This document shows, one piece after another, positions 51,869 through 60,594 of a stretch of DNA of 64,000 nt. The notes under the pieces are model-generated. The model ran no database searches and was not told the origin of the DNA. It was given only the letters and a program-made list of their open reading frames with translations. The translations under genes were made by a program, and so were the position numbers. The stretch is taken from contig JBBEBQ010000008.1 in assembly GCA_040882285.1 (NCBI GenBank), positions 1 to 64,000 of the forward strand, in the 5' to 3' direction. Source of the stretch: Gemmatimonadaceae bacterium. GTDB taxonomy: Bacteria; Gemmatimonadota; Gemmatimonadetes; Gemmatimonadales; Gemmatimonadaceae. Positions within the stretch are counted from its first letter, which is position 1, and every line of letters begins with the position of its first letter.

Positions 51869-54073
51869 TCACGATTCCTCGGGGCACTGGAGCTTGTGTG
51901 CGATCGGCAGAAACAAAGAGAAAAACTTCGTGTAATCAGCGTAGTAGAGATCCCAGTCTGCATTTTCGTAATCTTCTGGATTTGCTATGATATTCTGCCG
52001 CACCAATCGGTAACACACAGCATCAGCGACGATCTCAGCGACAAGAATACGGAAGTGCTTTTGCTCCTGGCCTGGGAACCCTGCCGCCTTAGCACCTAGG
52101 TATCGTGACAGCGACGGATGGCGCGCGGCGATTTCCAACACATTATTCCGCCAGCGGGAACGCTGGTGTTTCAGATCAATGTCCTCAAGCTGGATTGACA
52201 GCTCCGCACCGGGCGGGTGCACGGCTTCGAGTTCGGCCATGGCTTCGCTTCCCGCAGCTGAGACGGTGATGGTTCCCGTGGTGGGCACGCCATCGGATAC
52301 CAACACGAGCTCGCCCTGGGCGATGCGCAGCTTTTCGTTCGGACGGATGATTCGTGGACCGGATAACTTGAAATGACGGCTTGAAACCGCTACCTGCAAT
52401 TCCGCCGGCTCTGGAAACGCACTGATGGGCGCGAGAATACGAAGCCGCTTTCTTGAGCCATCCGTATGGAGACGGTATCGCTTGTTCGCGAAGCGCAGAG
52501 TGTCGACATCCCTGAATCTGTCGGCTTCCTCTGTGAACACTTCAATCACGCTTTCAGCCACAACGGGCCCAATGCGAGCCCGCACGCCGGATGCGGATGT
52601 CTGGTTAACTGCCTTGACGGTCCAAATTGCCCTCAAGACGCCGTCCTGCTGCGGGTGAGGATGCAATGTGACCAACCGTTGGTGCGACTGAACGTCCGCA
52701 GTGAGGCACTCGATCTGCACACTCGCGCCGCTTTCAATCTCTGGAAACACTTCTTGGTTCACGGTCAGCCAGAACCTTTGAGAACGTCCCAGGACCATCT
52801 GTGCGAACGGCGGGCTGAGCAAGTATCCCCGCGTCCTGAATTGACTTCCTGCTTGGTACCCCTCAGGGTCCCGGGCGACGTCCTCGTCGTCGCCGTAATC
52901 TTGCATGAACTTTGCCGCCGCCTTTTCCAGCGCATTCAAACGCCGGCGAGTGGCATCGCTTTCTATCGTGGCTCGCTGGCGCTCTTCTCGTTGCCGCTCC
53001 TCTTCGACAAGCGGGCGCAGCCGTTTTAACGCTTCGCGGAACAGGGCCTGGACGAACGGATGTTGTCGAGTTAATCCAGATTGCCGGGAGGGGTCCAGTA
53101 TCGGTATCGCGTTAGCGCTATCCGGCTGAAGATCCTGCTCGAAGCGGTCGTCGAATTCGTTCCACAGGTCGTCGATGTATGCGCAAGTAAGTCTTCCATG
53201 AAACCAGAGCGCATGTGGATCAGTTTCGAGTTCGGGATCAAAGTAGGTGGCCTCGTGTACGCCGTGTCGGGATTTTACCAGGATGCCGCCGAGGCGGAAA
53301 CGATTGGATTCACGCTCAAACGGCGTCGGTGCTCGAGCGATCACAAGTTTGGCTTGCGCGCCCGTATAACCAGGTATCGAGAATGTTTCCTTTACGCGAT
53401 CGGTGCTACCGATCTGCGGTGCGCTCAACTGCACGGGTTTTGGACGACTCGAGTCTCGCAGAACGACGGTGCGTTTGGGATCGCTCAGGATGTCTCGGAG
53501 TGCCACCATGTGTTGGATGCGAGCGCGCAGCGTTTCGTGCTGAGGGAGAGAGTGATTCGGTCCAACGCTGAGGGAGACAACCGTCCCCGATCCATCGGTA
53601 ATTCCCACGCTTGAACGGCGAACGGGTGTGGCTTCGTGCGTCCCGTGGGTGCGGAAGACAAAGCCGTCGGTGATTTCAGAAATATGTAACTTGCCGTCGG
53701 CGGCCGCGATCGATTCGAATCGTACAGAGCCGAGCGCCGCGATATCTTTTGCTCCGCGTGAATTCGTGCCGCGAACGCTGAGCCCTGCTTCAAGACCGCT
53801 CACCCGCCCTCCGGTTCTGGAGAGCTTGTTATCCATATCTACCAGGGTCATGCCATCAGCGAAATCGCGCACTTGCAGCAGCCGCTGTGATTTGCTTCGC
53901 TCAATCACTATCTCGATCCGGCCCGCTGTTCCAAGCTTCTGGTAGCGGTCATCTGCATTGGTGACGAGCTCGACGATGGCGTCGTAAACGTCCCGAATAG
54001 CGAGACGCGCCTGCTGCATCACTGAGCGCCGATCGCCTACGACATATTTCCCTTGCTCGGGTATTGTGGTCAC
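51869..54073 (-). CDS. GHKL (MORC/MutL-like) ATPase of R-M system
   Basis: A 734-residue protein. The N-terminal about 20-200 is a histidine-kinase/Hsp90-like ATPase: N-box AIVELVTNADD (Glu35, Asn39), RDFADGM, and lid GTNSRGAKD (about 102-110). A transducer-like domain, a coiled coil (about 335-370, EEERQREERQRATIE) and a long beta-rich part follow. GHKL ATPases of this kind are known in some R-M operons and are the prokaryotic relatives of MORC proteins. The GTG start overlaps the upstream winged-helix gene by 4 bp. Confidence 0.7.
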   Translation of the reverse strand: MTTIPEQGKYVVGDRRSVMQQARLAIRDVYDAIVELVTNADDRYQKLGTAGRIEIVIERSKSQRLLQVRDFADGMTLVDMDNKLSRTGGRVSGLEAGLSVRGTNSRGAKDIAALGSVRFESIAAADGKLHISEITDGFVFRTHGTHEATPVRRSSVGITDGSGTVVSLSVGPNHSLPQHETLRARIQHMVALRDILSDPKRTVVLRDSSRPKPVQLSAPQIGSTDRVKETFSIPGYTGAQAKLVIARAPTPFERESNRFRLGGILVKSRHGVHEATYFDPELETDPHALWFHGRLTCAYIDDLWNEFDDRFEQDLQPDSANAIPILDPSRQSGLTRQHPFVQALFREALKRLRPLVEEERQREERQRATIESDATRRRLNALEKAAAKFMQDYGDDEDVARDPEGYQAGSQFRTRGYLLSPPFAQMVLGRSQRFWLTVNQEVFPEIESGASVQIECLTADVQSHQRLVTLHPHPQQDGVLRAIWTVKAVNQTSASGVRARIGPVVAESVIEVFTEEADRFRDVDTLRFANKRYRLHTDGSRKRLRILAPISAFPEPAELQVAVSSRHFKLSGPRIIRPNEKLRIAQGELVLVSDGVPTTGTITVSAAGSEAMAELEAVHPPGAELSIQLEDIDLKHQRSRWRNNVLEIAARHPSLSRYLGAKAAGFPGQEQKHFRILVAEIVADAVCYRLVRQNIIANPEDYENADWDLYYADYTKFFSLFLPIAHKLQCPEES

Positions 54074-54705
54074 CTATCGGCCCTGGTGTGCGATGCCCCG
54101 TAAGCTTTCCGGCACGCGAGCAGGAATTCGAGGACGTCGGTTTGGTCGGCGACGGTCGCTTTCCCACGGAGACCGTCGAACCGGTTCATCCACACCTCGT
54201 CCGGAGCGTCGACGCGGCAACGGAGAAACTCCGCGAGCTCACCGAGCGAGGGGGAGAACGCGCTCGGTTCCGATGAGTACGTGCCGAAAAGCGGGTGCGA
54301 ACGCAGCCGCGCCAACTCCTTCAGAATTCTCTGACGGTGTGGCTTGGTCCGCGGCTTTTCCTCCAGAGACTCGAACTTACTCGAGTTGTCGCGCACCCAT
54401 TGAACGCCGGTTTCGGTGAGCATCCAGCCATCAAGCAGAGGACCGCGGTTTGTCTTCGTTGCGTGCCCACGCCCCTCTCCGGAGCGCCCCTCCACCAATG
54501 CGCCCCATTGTTCCTTCCGCGCGTCGATTAGAGCTACGCGAACGATATCCTTATCCGGGAAATGTGTATATCTCGTCCAGGAAAACGACGCCGGAAACAG
54601 TTCATGGCACTTGGCGGCTATGTCCTCTGTGTGGACGCGTTTAGACTCTCCGCCCAAGAGGCTGAGGACATAGACGGCAAGTTCTCGATTCGGGAAATCC
54701 GGCAT
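54070..54705 (-). CDS. winged-helix-like partner of GHKL ATPase
   Basis: A 211-residue protein. The first about 90 residues (VYVLSLLGGESKRVHTEDIA, then FPDKDIVRVALIDARK) look like a winged-helix domain; the rest is helical with FLRCRVDAPDEVWMNRF. It is the first gene of the R-M-like operon and its stop overlaps the ATPase start. A role in DNA binding or in loading the ATPase is inference. Confidence 0.6.
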   Translation of the reverse strand: MPDFPNRELAVYVLSLLGGESKRVHTEDIAAKCHELFPASFSWTRYTHFPDKDIVRVALIDARKEQWGALVEGRSGEGRGHATKTNRGPLLDGWMLTETGVQWVRDNSSKFESLEEKPRTKPHRQRILKELARLRSHPLFGTYSSEPSAFSPSLGELAEFLRCRVDAPDEVWMNRFDGLRGKATVADQTDVLEFLLACRKAYGASHTRADR

Positions 54706-54784
54706 TCCTAAGTCTTTAAGTCAGCGAATGTTCAGTCAGTTGCGACAGCATTCATCGATAAGCGACCCTGTATCGTTGGTTTAC

Positions 54785-54898
54785 TTGTACGTGACCCGGT
54801 GCCCTGACATAGTTCCAGGATCATCTCGTTGTCGTGGATATCGTGGACGTATCCCGGTAGTAGCAAAGGCGCCAATGCCGCCAAGGCGGGGTAGCCCG
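54785..54898 (-). pseudogene. decayed kamA 3' fragment
   Basis: The plus-strand text CTTGTACGTGA, then CTCGTTGTC and GACGTATCCCGG aligns in register with the intact kamA at about 61712-61800, at roughly 70% or more of positions. On the minus strand LPGYVHDIHDNEMI parallels LPEYVEEINDDEVI. Indels are present and no terminator follows. It lies directly after the stop of the 58-codon gene at 54899. Confidence 0.55.
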
Positions 54899-55075
54899 TT
54901 ACTTCGGCACGCTGAAGATGGCTAGGCGCTTCTTCCCGAAATTCATGGTTTGCAGGAGGGTACCAACGAAGACGCGTTTCCGCCCGCTCACGGTTGCGAG
55001 CCTCCATCCCTTGCCCCTTGTCATTCGCTCACCCTTCCGGGCCTTCTGACCTTTTATACTGATTTCTCCGGCCAT
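54899..55075 (-). CDS. small basic protein (58 aa)
   Basis: A 58-codon gene with GGGAGG 5 nt before its ATG at 55075. The product starts MAGEISIKGQKARKGERMT and ends FGKKRLAIFSVPK. It is Lys/Arg-rich, without a membrane segment. No family is recognised. The strong ribosome site and clean frame support it as real. It lies between the AIPR gene and the R-M operon. Confidence 0.5.
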   Translation of the reverse strand: MAGEISIKGQKARKGERMTRGKGWRLATVSGRKRVFVGTLLQTMNFGKKRLAIFSVPK

Positions 55076-55319
55076 TCGTACCTCCCATCGTGAATGTTGA
55101 TCATGTTCGTGAGCCGACCCGATAGCTCCGGCCGGCCATGCTAATGGAGGGCGAACTCAACGGGGCGCGCCATCGCGTCGCTGCAGACACTTCTGCCAGC
55201 AGCAACAGGTAGATAATCAGGCCCTCCAAGTATCTCTCTCAAGTTCTGGCAAGACAGGGCGTGGAGTTTTTTCCAGTGAACCGGCGAGGCGATGCAAGCG
55301 GTACCCCCGAGCCGGTCAG
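55076..55319. other. short non-coding gap
   Basis: Nothing convincing is seen. An 85-codon minus-strand frame (55141-55398) overlaps the end of the AIPR gene and looks random. Confidence 0.4.
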
Positions 55320-56501
55320 TTAGCCAACACGGCTGCGAGACTTCGTCAGTTCCCACTGAAGAATGGCCTGGGAAACCGCGTTGTAGCTGATTCGCCACGC
55401 AATTGCATTCCGGCCAACATACTCTGGACGGCTGTTCTCGCGTTCATGCACCTCCTTGATCCCGAGAACGAGTTCTTCGATGCAGAGGTCCAACAGTTCA
55501 TCTATTGGGACCTTCCAAGAGAAGCTGCCTTTCGGTTTGTTCCAAATCACGTTGGCGCGAAACCCCGCCAAGAGGGGCATCACCCAACCCAACGGGATCC
55601 TTCCGTCGACAGTTTCGCCCAAGAAGATGAGCTGGTTTCCACGGTTGCTTTCGCTGCGGACACGGGCGGCTTTGCCAGCCTTGTATCGCCCAATCGGCTG
55701 ATCAAGAGCCTTTTTCTCGATCAAGTCTCGCAGACGCAAAATCTCGGGCGCACGACTGATAAGCATCCGAAAGCTCTCACCGACTTTGGCATCTGCTGCT
55801 TGCTCGGCAAATCGTCGTACAATTCCTTCTTTTCGCCCGAACAGTGCAACAGGGTGCCGCTTGTCATCGTACACACTGCAGTCGAAAACGGCGAGGTAGT
55901 AGAGAATCTCCCGGACATCAACGGGCTTGTCCTCATTCATTCGATACGCGATCTGATCGGCGTAGCTCTCACGGGCGATAGCCTTCTGAAGATCTTCAAA
56001 ATGCTCCCGTAAGTTTTCGAGGCTTTTAAGATCAACTTGTTGGCTCGTGTTCAAGCCACCAGCAATCTCGGCAATCTGGTCGGCTTCCACGCCGACTACA
56101 GCCTTGATAAAGACGAACGCCGGCCAGCCATTCTCTGGCGGTGACGCCTGCGCCTCCAGGACCGCATCCAGGGTGTGCGCGCCGTCCACGACTCCGTGCA
56201 GCTTTGCGTCATCGAGGGTGAGGATAACTTCATGGCGCTTGTCGTCGAAGGAAATGTCCTCGGCGACGATGGTGATTCCGCGATTGCGCTCGTGGAAACG
56301 CTCCGGCTCCTGAGTGACCGTTTGCATGATGGCCTTGTACACGGCGCTCCGCCGATTGACCTCGCGCGGGTTCACGTCGCGCCAGTTCCAAAGATCCCGG
56401 GGAAGACTCGAAGCTGGGACATAAAAAACACCGACACGGGAGATCCCGGTCGGCGACGGAATGGAGCGGAACTGCTTGGTGGGGAATCGAAGGGTCGACA
56501 T
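55320..56501 (-). CDS. AIPR abortive-infection protein
   Basis: A 393-residue protein of the AIPR family, linked to abortive phage infection. Family signs are FHERNRGITIVAEDI (about 70-84), DAKLHGVVDGAHTLDAV (about 97-113) and GLNTSQQVDLKSLEN. Its biochemical action is not settled. The ATG at 56501 has GGGAG 5 nt upstream. A strong promoter with two upstream direct repeats lies at 56609-56668. It stands alone, between the 58-codon gene and the secreted protein at 56793. Confidence 0.75.
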   Translation of the reverse strand: MSTLRFPTKQFRSIPSPTGISRVGVFYVPASSLPRDLWNWRDVNPREVNRRSAVYKAIMQTVTQEPERFHERNRGITIVAEDISFDDKRHEVILTLDDAKLHGVVDGAHTLDAVLEAQASPPENGWPAFVFIKAVVGVEADQIAEIAGGLNTSQQVDLKSLENLREHFEDLQKAIARESYADQIAYRMNEDKPVDVREILYYLAVFDCSVYDDKRHPVALFGRKEGIVRRFAEQAADAKVGESFRMLISRAPEILRLRDLIEKKALDQPIGRYKAGKAARVRSESNRGNQLIFLGETVDGRIPLGWVMPLLAGFRANVIWNKPKGSFSWKVPIDELLDLCIEELVLGIKEVHERENSRPEYVGRNAIAWRISYNAVSQAILQWELTKSRSRVG

Positions 56502-56608
56502 GTTTTCTCCCGGCAAACCTCTCGCAATGAGAAGGCCGCCTGATTGCTCGACCTACACATCTTTCGCTGGTACCGAAGTGCACCAAGCGCAGAAGTGAGG
56601 TCTGTGAA

Positions 56609-56668
56609 CTGATAAATCATCGGTGACCATGTGTCAACCCTTCTGGTCAGAACCGGTTACTTCTGGTC
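56609..56668 (-). promoter_or_regulatory. AIPR promoter with tandem regulator sites
   Basis: On the minus strand TTGACA (56637-56632), 17 bp, TATCAG (56614-56609). Upstream, GACCAGAAG occurs at 56660-56668 and again at 56640-56648, exactly 20 bp apart, centred near -62 and -42 from the expected start. The spacing fits an activator binding one face of the helix next to RNA polymerase. Confidence 0.65.
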
Positions 56669-56792
56669 GCGCCAGTGTATATGGATTTCACCCGGCTGTC
56701 TCATAGCGAGAGTGCTGCACACTGATCATTGCGCCTAGCCACTTCTACGCCTGTACAGTGATCGCTGCTATCCTGCTTCAGACGAACAGGTG

Positions 56793-57374
56793 CTAAGGCC
56801 ACGCGGGGACGAGGCTAAACTGCCCCCGCGGGCGCGGTTCTGAAGCACGTGCCGTAGGAGTGTCGTCGCGCGCGAAGATGTTCACGACTGCTGTTTCTGC
56901 GGCGTCCATCGTTGATGCGGGGAACTCAAGCTTCAGGTTCAGGAGCGAAGGTGCACCTTCTGAAAAGTGACAGCGTCGGTTTACGCTCTCGCCTGGATAC
57001 GGTGATACGACTGCCGAGCATATAAGCCGGCCACCGAGCCAGAGTTCACGACCGCCCGACCGCGGCCGTAGCCGAAAAGCGACAACCATGCCGGGGGCGC
57101 TGACGGAAATGGGCGAGTCAGGGTCCATGACCATGGAGGCGTACCCACCGAGTTGATAAAGGCGCCCCGCTTCATCGCGATAGTCACCATCCACGTGCCA
57201 AATGCCGCTAGAGTAAGCGGCCAGGACGACACGAGAGCGGGTTTCTACGGTGGTGTCTGTGATGGCGCGCGCGAGACGTTCACGGAAGGTTCGCGGCGGC
57301 ATCTGTGCTAAACAATCCGCTGCAGCGAGCGGGATGACTACTGCCATTGCGAGAACGTACCCTCTAAGCAACAT
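56793..57374 (-). CDS. secreted protein of unknown function
   Basis: A 193-residue exported protein with a signal peptide (about 1-24, cut after CLAQ). The mature part is beta-rich (IWHVDGDYRDEAGRLYQLGG, ELWLGGRLICSAVV). The ATG at 57374 follows CGGAGG by 5 nt; the longer frame to 57506 overlaps the next gene. No family is recognised. Confidence 0.55.
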   Translation of the reverse strand: MLLRGYVLAMAVVIPLAAADCLAQMPPRTFRERLARAITDTTVETRSRVVLAAYSSGIWHVDGDYRDEAGRLYQLGGYASMVMDPDSPISVSAPGMVVAFRLRPRSGGRELWLGGRLICSAVVSPYPGESVNRRCHFSEGAPSLLNLKLEFPASTMDAAETAVVNIFARDDTPTARASEPRPRGQFSLVPAWP

Positions 57375-57502
57375 CACTACCTCCGAGATTGATCGCGGGT
57401 TCGCTGGCGACGTGTTTGCCGGAGTCCCCGAGTGTCTGGTCTGGCTAACGTCGGCGCTCAAGTGCATCGCCCCGTTTGACGTCGCCCGGTGGGAGCGGCC
57501 AA

Positions 57503-58393
57503 TCAAGCATCCTCGACCCGGCCGATCTCCTCTTCCGAAAACATGCCCGTCTTCTTGAAGATGCTGCCATCCTGGGAGACGTGCCCCATTTCTTCCTCGG
57601 AAAACATGCCTGTCTTTTTGAAAATCCTGCCGTCGCCATCGACGCGATGTCTCTCCTCTTCGCTGAACATGCCGGTCTTCTCGTGCGTATGTCCGGACCC
57701 GTCAACGCGTGCTACTTCATCCTCCGAGAACATTCCGGTCTTCTTATAGATTCGCCCGTCGGCGTCAATGCGACCAGCCTCGCTCTCAGAGAAGACGCCC
57801 TCCTTTCGATAGAACCGTTGGCCTCGGCGCCCAGCCGCGGAGAGAAGATCATCATCCTGGTGACTCGACCGGGAAGTATTGGTTGAATCGTCCGAGCTTG
57901 AACTCGAACCCATACTCATCACCCAGCTGATCAGACCGATGATGAGGATGAGGAGCAGAGCCGCGACGACGACATAGGCGACAGCGGCCAAGAGTGCAAC
58001 CATCGCCGCCCAGAAGTAGAGGGCAACCGCAAGGCGAACGCCCGACCGGGCGGAGGGATCCGGGATGTTCCTTGTTCTCGTCCAGAGCCACGCAGATCCA
58101 CCGCCAGCTGGCTGCGCGAAGTACTTGGCGACCTTATTCGATCGGGAGTCGGACCAGGCGCTCACCCTCTGAAACAGCCCCTGTCGGCTGTCGACCCACC
58201 GGTTCACCGCATCGCTCTGGAGGGTAGCCGCCATCGCGCCAATGATGGCAGGCCCGAGTCCGAGGATCAGGCTCCATGAGTGACCGGCGAAGGCGGCCGT
58301 CGCGATCAGCACAACAGTCGCGAGCGCGGCGAGGATGCGGCTACGATGCTCGCGAACCAGTGACGCGGCGGATACGGCAGTGGGTTCTTGCAT
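57503..58393 (-). CDS. membrane protein with five 22-residue repeats
   Basis: A 296-residue protein. Two hydrophobic regions lie at about 18-60 and 120-158, then a Ser/Asp-rich linker. Residues about 190-294 hold five tandem units of about 22 residues built on GRIFKKTGMFSEEE and a VDGDG turn. The repeats resemble beta-flower-type GxIY repeats in pattern, but I do not recognise the family. They lie on the cytoplasmic or outer side of a membrane anchor. The gene sits in defence-type DNA between a secreted protein and a conserved hypothetical. Confidence 0.6.
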   Translation of the reverse strand: MQEPTAVSAASLVREHRSRILAALATVVLIATAAFAGHSWSLILGLGPAIIGAMAATLQSDAVNRWVDSRQGLFQRVSAWSDSRSNKVAKYFAQPAGGGSAWLWTRTRNIPDPSARSGVRLAVALYFWAAMVALLAAVAYVVVAALLLILIIGLISWVMSMGSSSSSDDSTNTSRSSHQDDDLLSAAGRRGQRFYRKEGVFSESEAGRIDADGRIYKKTGMFSEDEVARVDGSGHTHEKTGMFSEEERHRVDGDGRIFKKTGMFSEEEMGHVSQDGSIFKKTGMFSEEEIGRVEDA

Positions 58394-58516
58394 GGGCGCC
58401 TCCCGCTCGAGTGCCGAGCTCTGTGGTGCGTGGTTTCCGACGTCTAACGGTCAGCATCAGCGGCGGCGCGCAGCGCCGTCCGCTGCGTGCTGTTGGTATG
58501 CGGATCGCTGTCTGGC

Positions 58517-59050
58517 CTACACACGGCGCACCGTGAGACCTGAGTTCGGTCCAGGTGGCAGACCCAGTGCCGGTTCCACTCCCTGCGCGGTGCGAAGATC
58601 GTCCAGAAGACTCTGCGCGGGCAGCCGTTGCCCGATCATCGCCTGCGACTCGGGGCGCGGGTTCTGAACCTCCTTGCCGCGGTATACCTCGACATCGGTT
58701 CCACCTCGGGCGGCAACGTCAGAGCAGAGGCCGCGTGCGTAGAACCGGTTGAACTCGCCCTCAGCCAGCGTGTCTGCAGCCGTATGGGGAACCTGTGCCG
58801 TAGTGAACCCGCCTTTCGGCTTGCGGCGTTGCTCCTCGGTACGCATCAGACCACGGGAGCGAAGAGTCGCGGCGATCCAGGTGTCGTCGTGCTGCTCGAA
58901 TGCCTCCCGCAAAATCTGTGGCCAGGCGCTTGTCCCTGCCTCGGTCAAACGCGGACTGATGTACAGAGACCCCTTCGCTCGGTCTCGCTCAAGTTCACGG
59001 ACCATGGCAGTTCGAACAGCCGGGTCAAGGTTCTCGTAGTGAATGCTCAT
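58517..59050 (-). CDS. conserved hypothetical protein (phage/plasmid type)
   Basis: A 177-residue soluble protein: MSIHYENLDPAVRTAMVREL, then LYISPRLTEAG, GGFTTAQVPHTAADTLAEGE and VYRGKEVQNPRPES. This pattern is found in many mobile-element hypotheticals. Function is unknown. Confidence 0.65.
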   Translation of the reverse strand: MSIHYENLDPAVRTAMVRELERDRAKGSLYISPRLTEAGTSAWPQILREAFEQHDDTWIAATLRSRGLMRTEEQRRKPKGGFTTAQVPHTAADTLAEGEFNRFYARGLCSDVAARGGTDVEVYRGKEVQNPRPESQAMIGQRLPAQSLLDDLRTAQGVEPALGLPPGPNSGLTVRRV

Positions 59051-59328
59051 CTTCTCGCTCCTCGTTCACGTTGGTTGCCGCATAACTTCTGATTACACCG
59101 CCATGATATACTGCGAAGACCAGGAAAAGTTTGCATGAAGCCCCGCAACACTTGCACATCTCCACGCCTACCTGGCGAGACGCAATCCCGCAGTGTGAAA
59201 AGACATCTCTCTTTGACTGCGCTCGGAGAATTTGTGAAAAGCTGCGAAACTTTCGCAGGCTAACTCCGAAGAACACGACGGAGAGTCTTGACGTCGCCAG
59301 TCGTTGGCGCATCCCCCGCCAAACAAAA
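59051..59328. other. non-coding gap before kamA copy C
   Basis: No gene is supported. The last about 40 bases resemble the sequence before the terminator at 49232, so the copied block extends a little beyond the hairpin. Confidence 0.4.
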
Positions 59329-59911
59329 CGACCGCCCTTTCAGGCGGCCGTCAACTACTAATGGTAGTAGTCCCTGCGTTAGCTACTCCCCCGACGCCTT
59401 CCTCCGCCTCGGTCGGCTCGCCTTCTTCGCCGCCGTCCGCTGCTTCTTCGCCGCGATCTCGATCGGGACAATATCCGGAGTGCCTGACCCGTCGTACGGC
59501 TTGGGCTGCTTGTACGTGAACCGCTGACCCTGGAAGTTCCGGAAGATCACCTCGTCGTCATTGATCTCCTCGACGTACTCCGGCAGCAGCGGCACCTTGC
59601 CGCCGCCACCCGGCGTATCTATCACGAACTGCGGCACCGCCAGCCCGCTCGTCCACCCGCGCAGCGCCTGGATGATCTCCAAGCCCTTCTGCACGGTCGT
59701 CCGGAAGTGCTCGCCGCCGGCGACCTGGTCGGCCATGTATATGTAGTACGGCCGCACGCGCGCCTTCAGCAGCTCGTGCATCAGCTTCATCATCACCTTC
59801 GGGTCGTCGTTCACGCCGCGCAATAGCACGGTCTGACAACCCAGCGAGATCCCGGCCTTCGAGAGACGATCAAACGCGGCCACGGCTGCCGGCGTCAGCT
59901 CGTCGGGTCCG
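59329..59911 (-). pseudogene. kamA 3'-third copy C with terminator
   Basis: Minus-strand 59911-59383 encodes the last 176 codons of KamA (from PDELTPAAVAAFDRLSK to KASGE and stop), including the PLP-lysine region TPGGGGKVPLLPEY, with few differences from the intact gene. The radical SAM CxxxCxxC part is missing; upstream sequence is unrelated from about 59912. The CGACCGCC/GGCGGCCG hairpin (59329-59350) and ACTACTAATGGTAGTAGT follow the stop. Confidence 0.92.
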
Positions 59912-59951
59912 GAGAGTCTGAAAATCCTGGTCTCTGGTGACGACCACCTAG

Positions 59952-60500
59952 CTATGCTCCCGAGCTTGGACGGCTGGAAGCTTCGCCAGCACCCCACCGC
60001 GATTCCAAAAGTCCTCGCGTAGCACGCTCGGGAATCAGCGGTTTCCGCACGGTGCTGCTGCAGAAACATGGGGTCTCGGCTAGCGCTGCTTCGACGAACG
60101 GAAGGGTCGTGTCGTCCCACGCATCCCGGGACAGGTGATATGGAACCGCGAATGCAAAATCCACCATGATGCCGACCACCGCACGATCGGCGGTTTTTGC
60201 GACGTGGACCGGCGTCATGGCTCCCAGCTCCGCGTCGATCAAGTCCGGGTGGATACCGAGACGTCCCAGCCGCTGTGCGACGACGTCCCGGAGCCGCGAC
60301 GGTAGCGCGCGCAGATCACGCGCGGGCAGCAGTATCGGCAGGAGCGATCGCGAGCTTACGAGGAGCAGCAATGGCCTGCGGTCCACCACGAGCCGATTGG
60401 CGTACCAGTCGCCGAGCGCGGTACTGGAAGGCGGGGCGTCCCCGGGCGTTACCGTGAGCGCCGAAGCCAGTTTCTGGGTACGCCTGAGAGTTACCGTCAA
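59952..60500 (-). CDS. DUF6933-like protein
   Basis: A 182-residue protein with the DUF6933 pattern: DWYANRLVVDRRPLLLLVSS, LGAMTPVHVAKTADRAVVGI and MVDFAFAVPYHL. The first codon appears to be TTG at 60500. The family is a small cytoplasmic protein group of unknown function often near TA genes. A copy of the kamA 3' end lies 40 bp beyond its stop. Confidence 0.65.
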   Translation of the reverse strand: MTVTLRRTQKLASALTVTPGDAPPSSTALGDWYANRLVVDRRPLLLLVSSRSLLPILLPARDLRALPSRLRDVVAQRLGRLGIHPDLIDAELGAMTPVHVAKTADRAVVGIMVDFAFAVPYHLSRDAWDDTTLPFVEAALAETPCFCSSTVRKPLIPERATRGLLESRWGAGEASSRPSSGA

Positions 60501-60594
60501 GCTGCCTGTGTCCAGCTGTTACCAAACACCTCATCGGCCGCAGGCTGCGCCGAAGCCCGCACGAACTCCACTTCAAAAACGTCCGGTCCGTGAT

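Noticed and set aside
54732-55007. 91-codon minus-strand frame as a gene
   Set aside because: It runs through the 58-codon gene in another frame and then into the decayed kamA fragment; it is better read as remnant plus shadow.
55141-55398. 85-codon minus-strand frame
   Set aside because: It overlaps the AIPR C-terminus, lacks a ribosome site and has no recognisable pattern.
59383-60120. 245-codon frame as a complete aminomutase-like gene
   Set aside because: Only the last 176 codons match KamA; the start comes from unrelated DNA inside the DUF6933 gene on the same strand and the radical SAM cysteines are absent.
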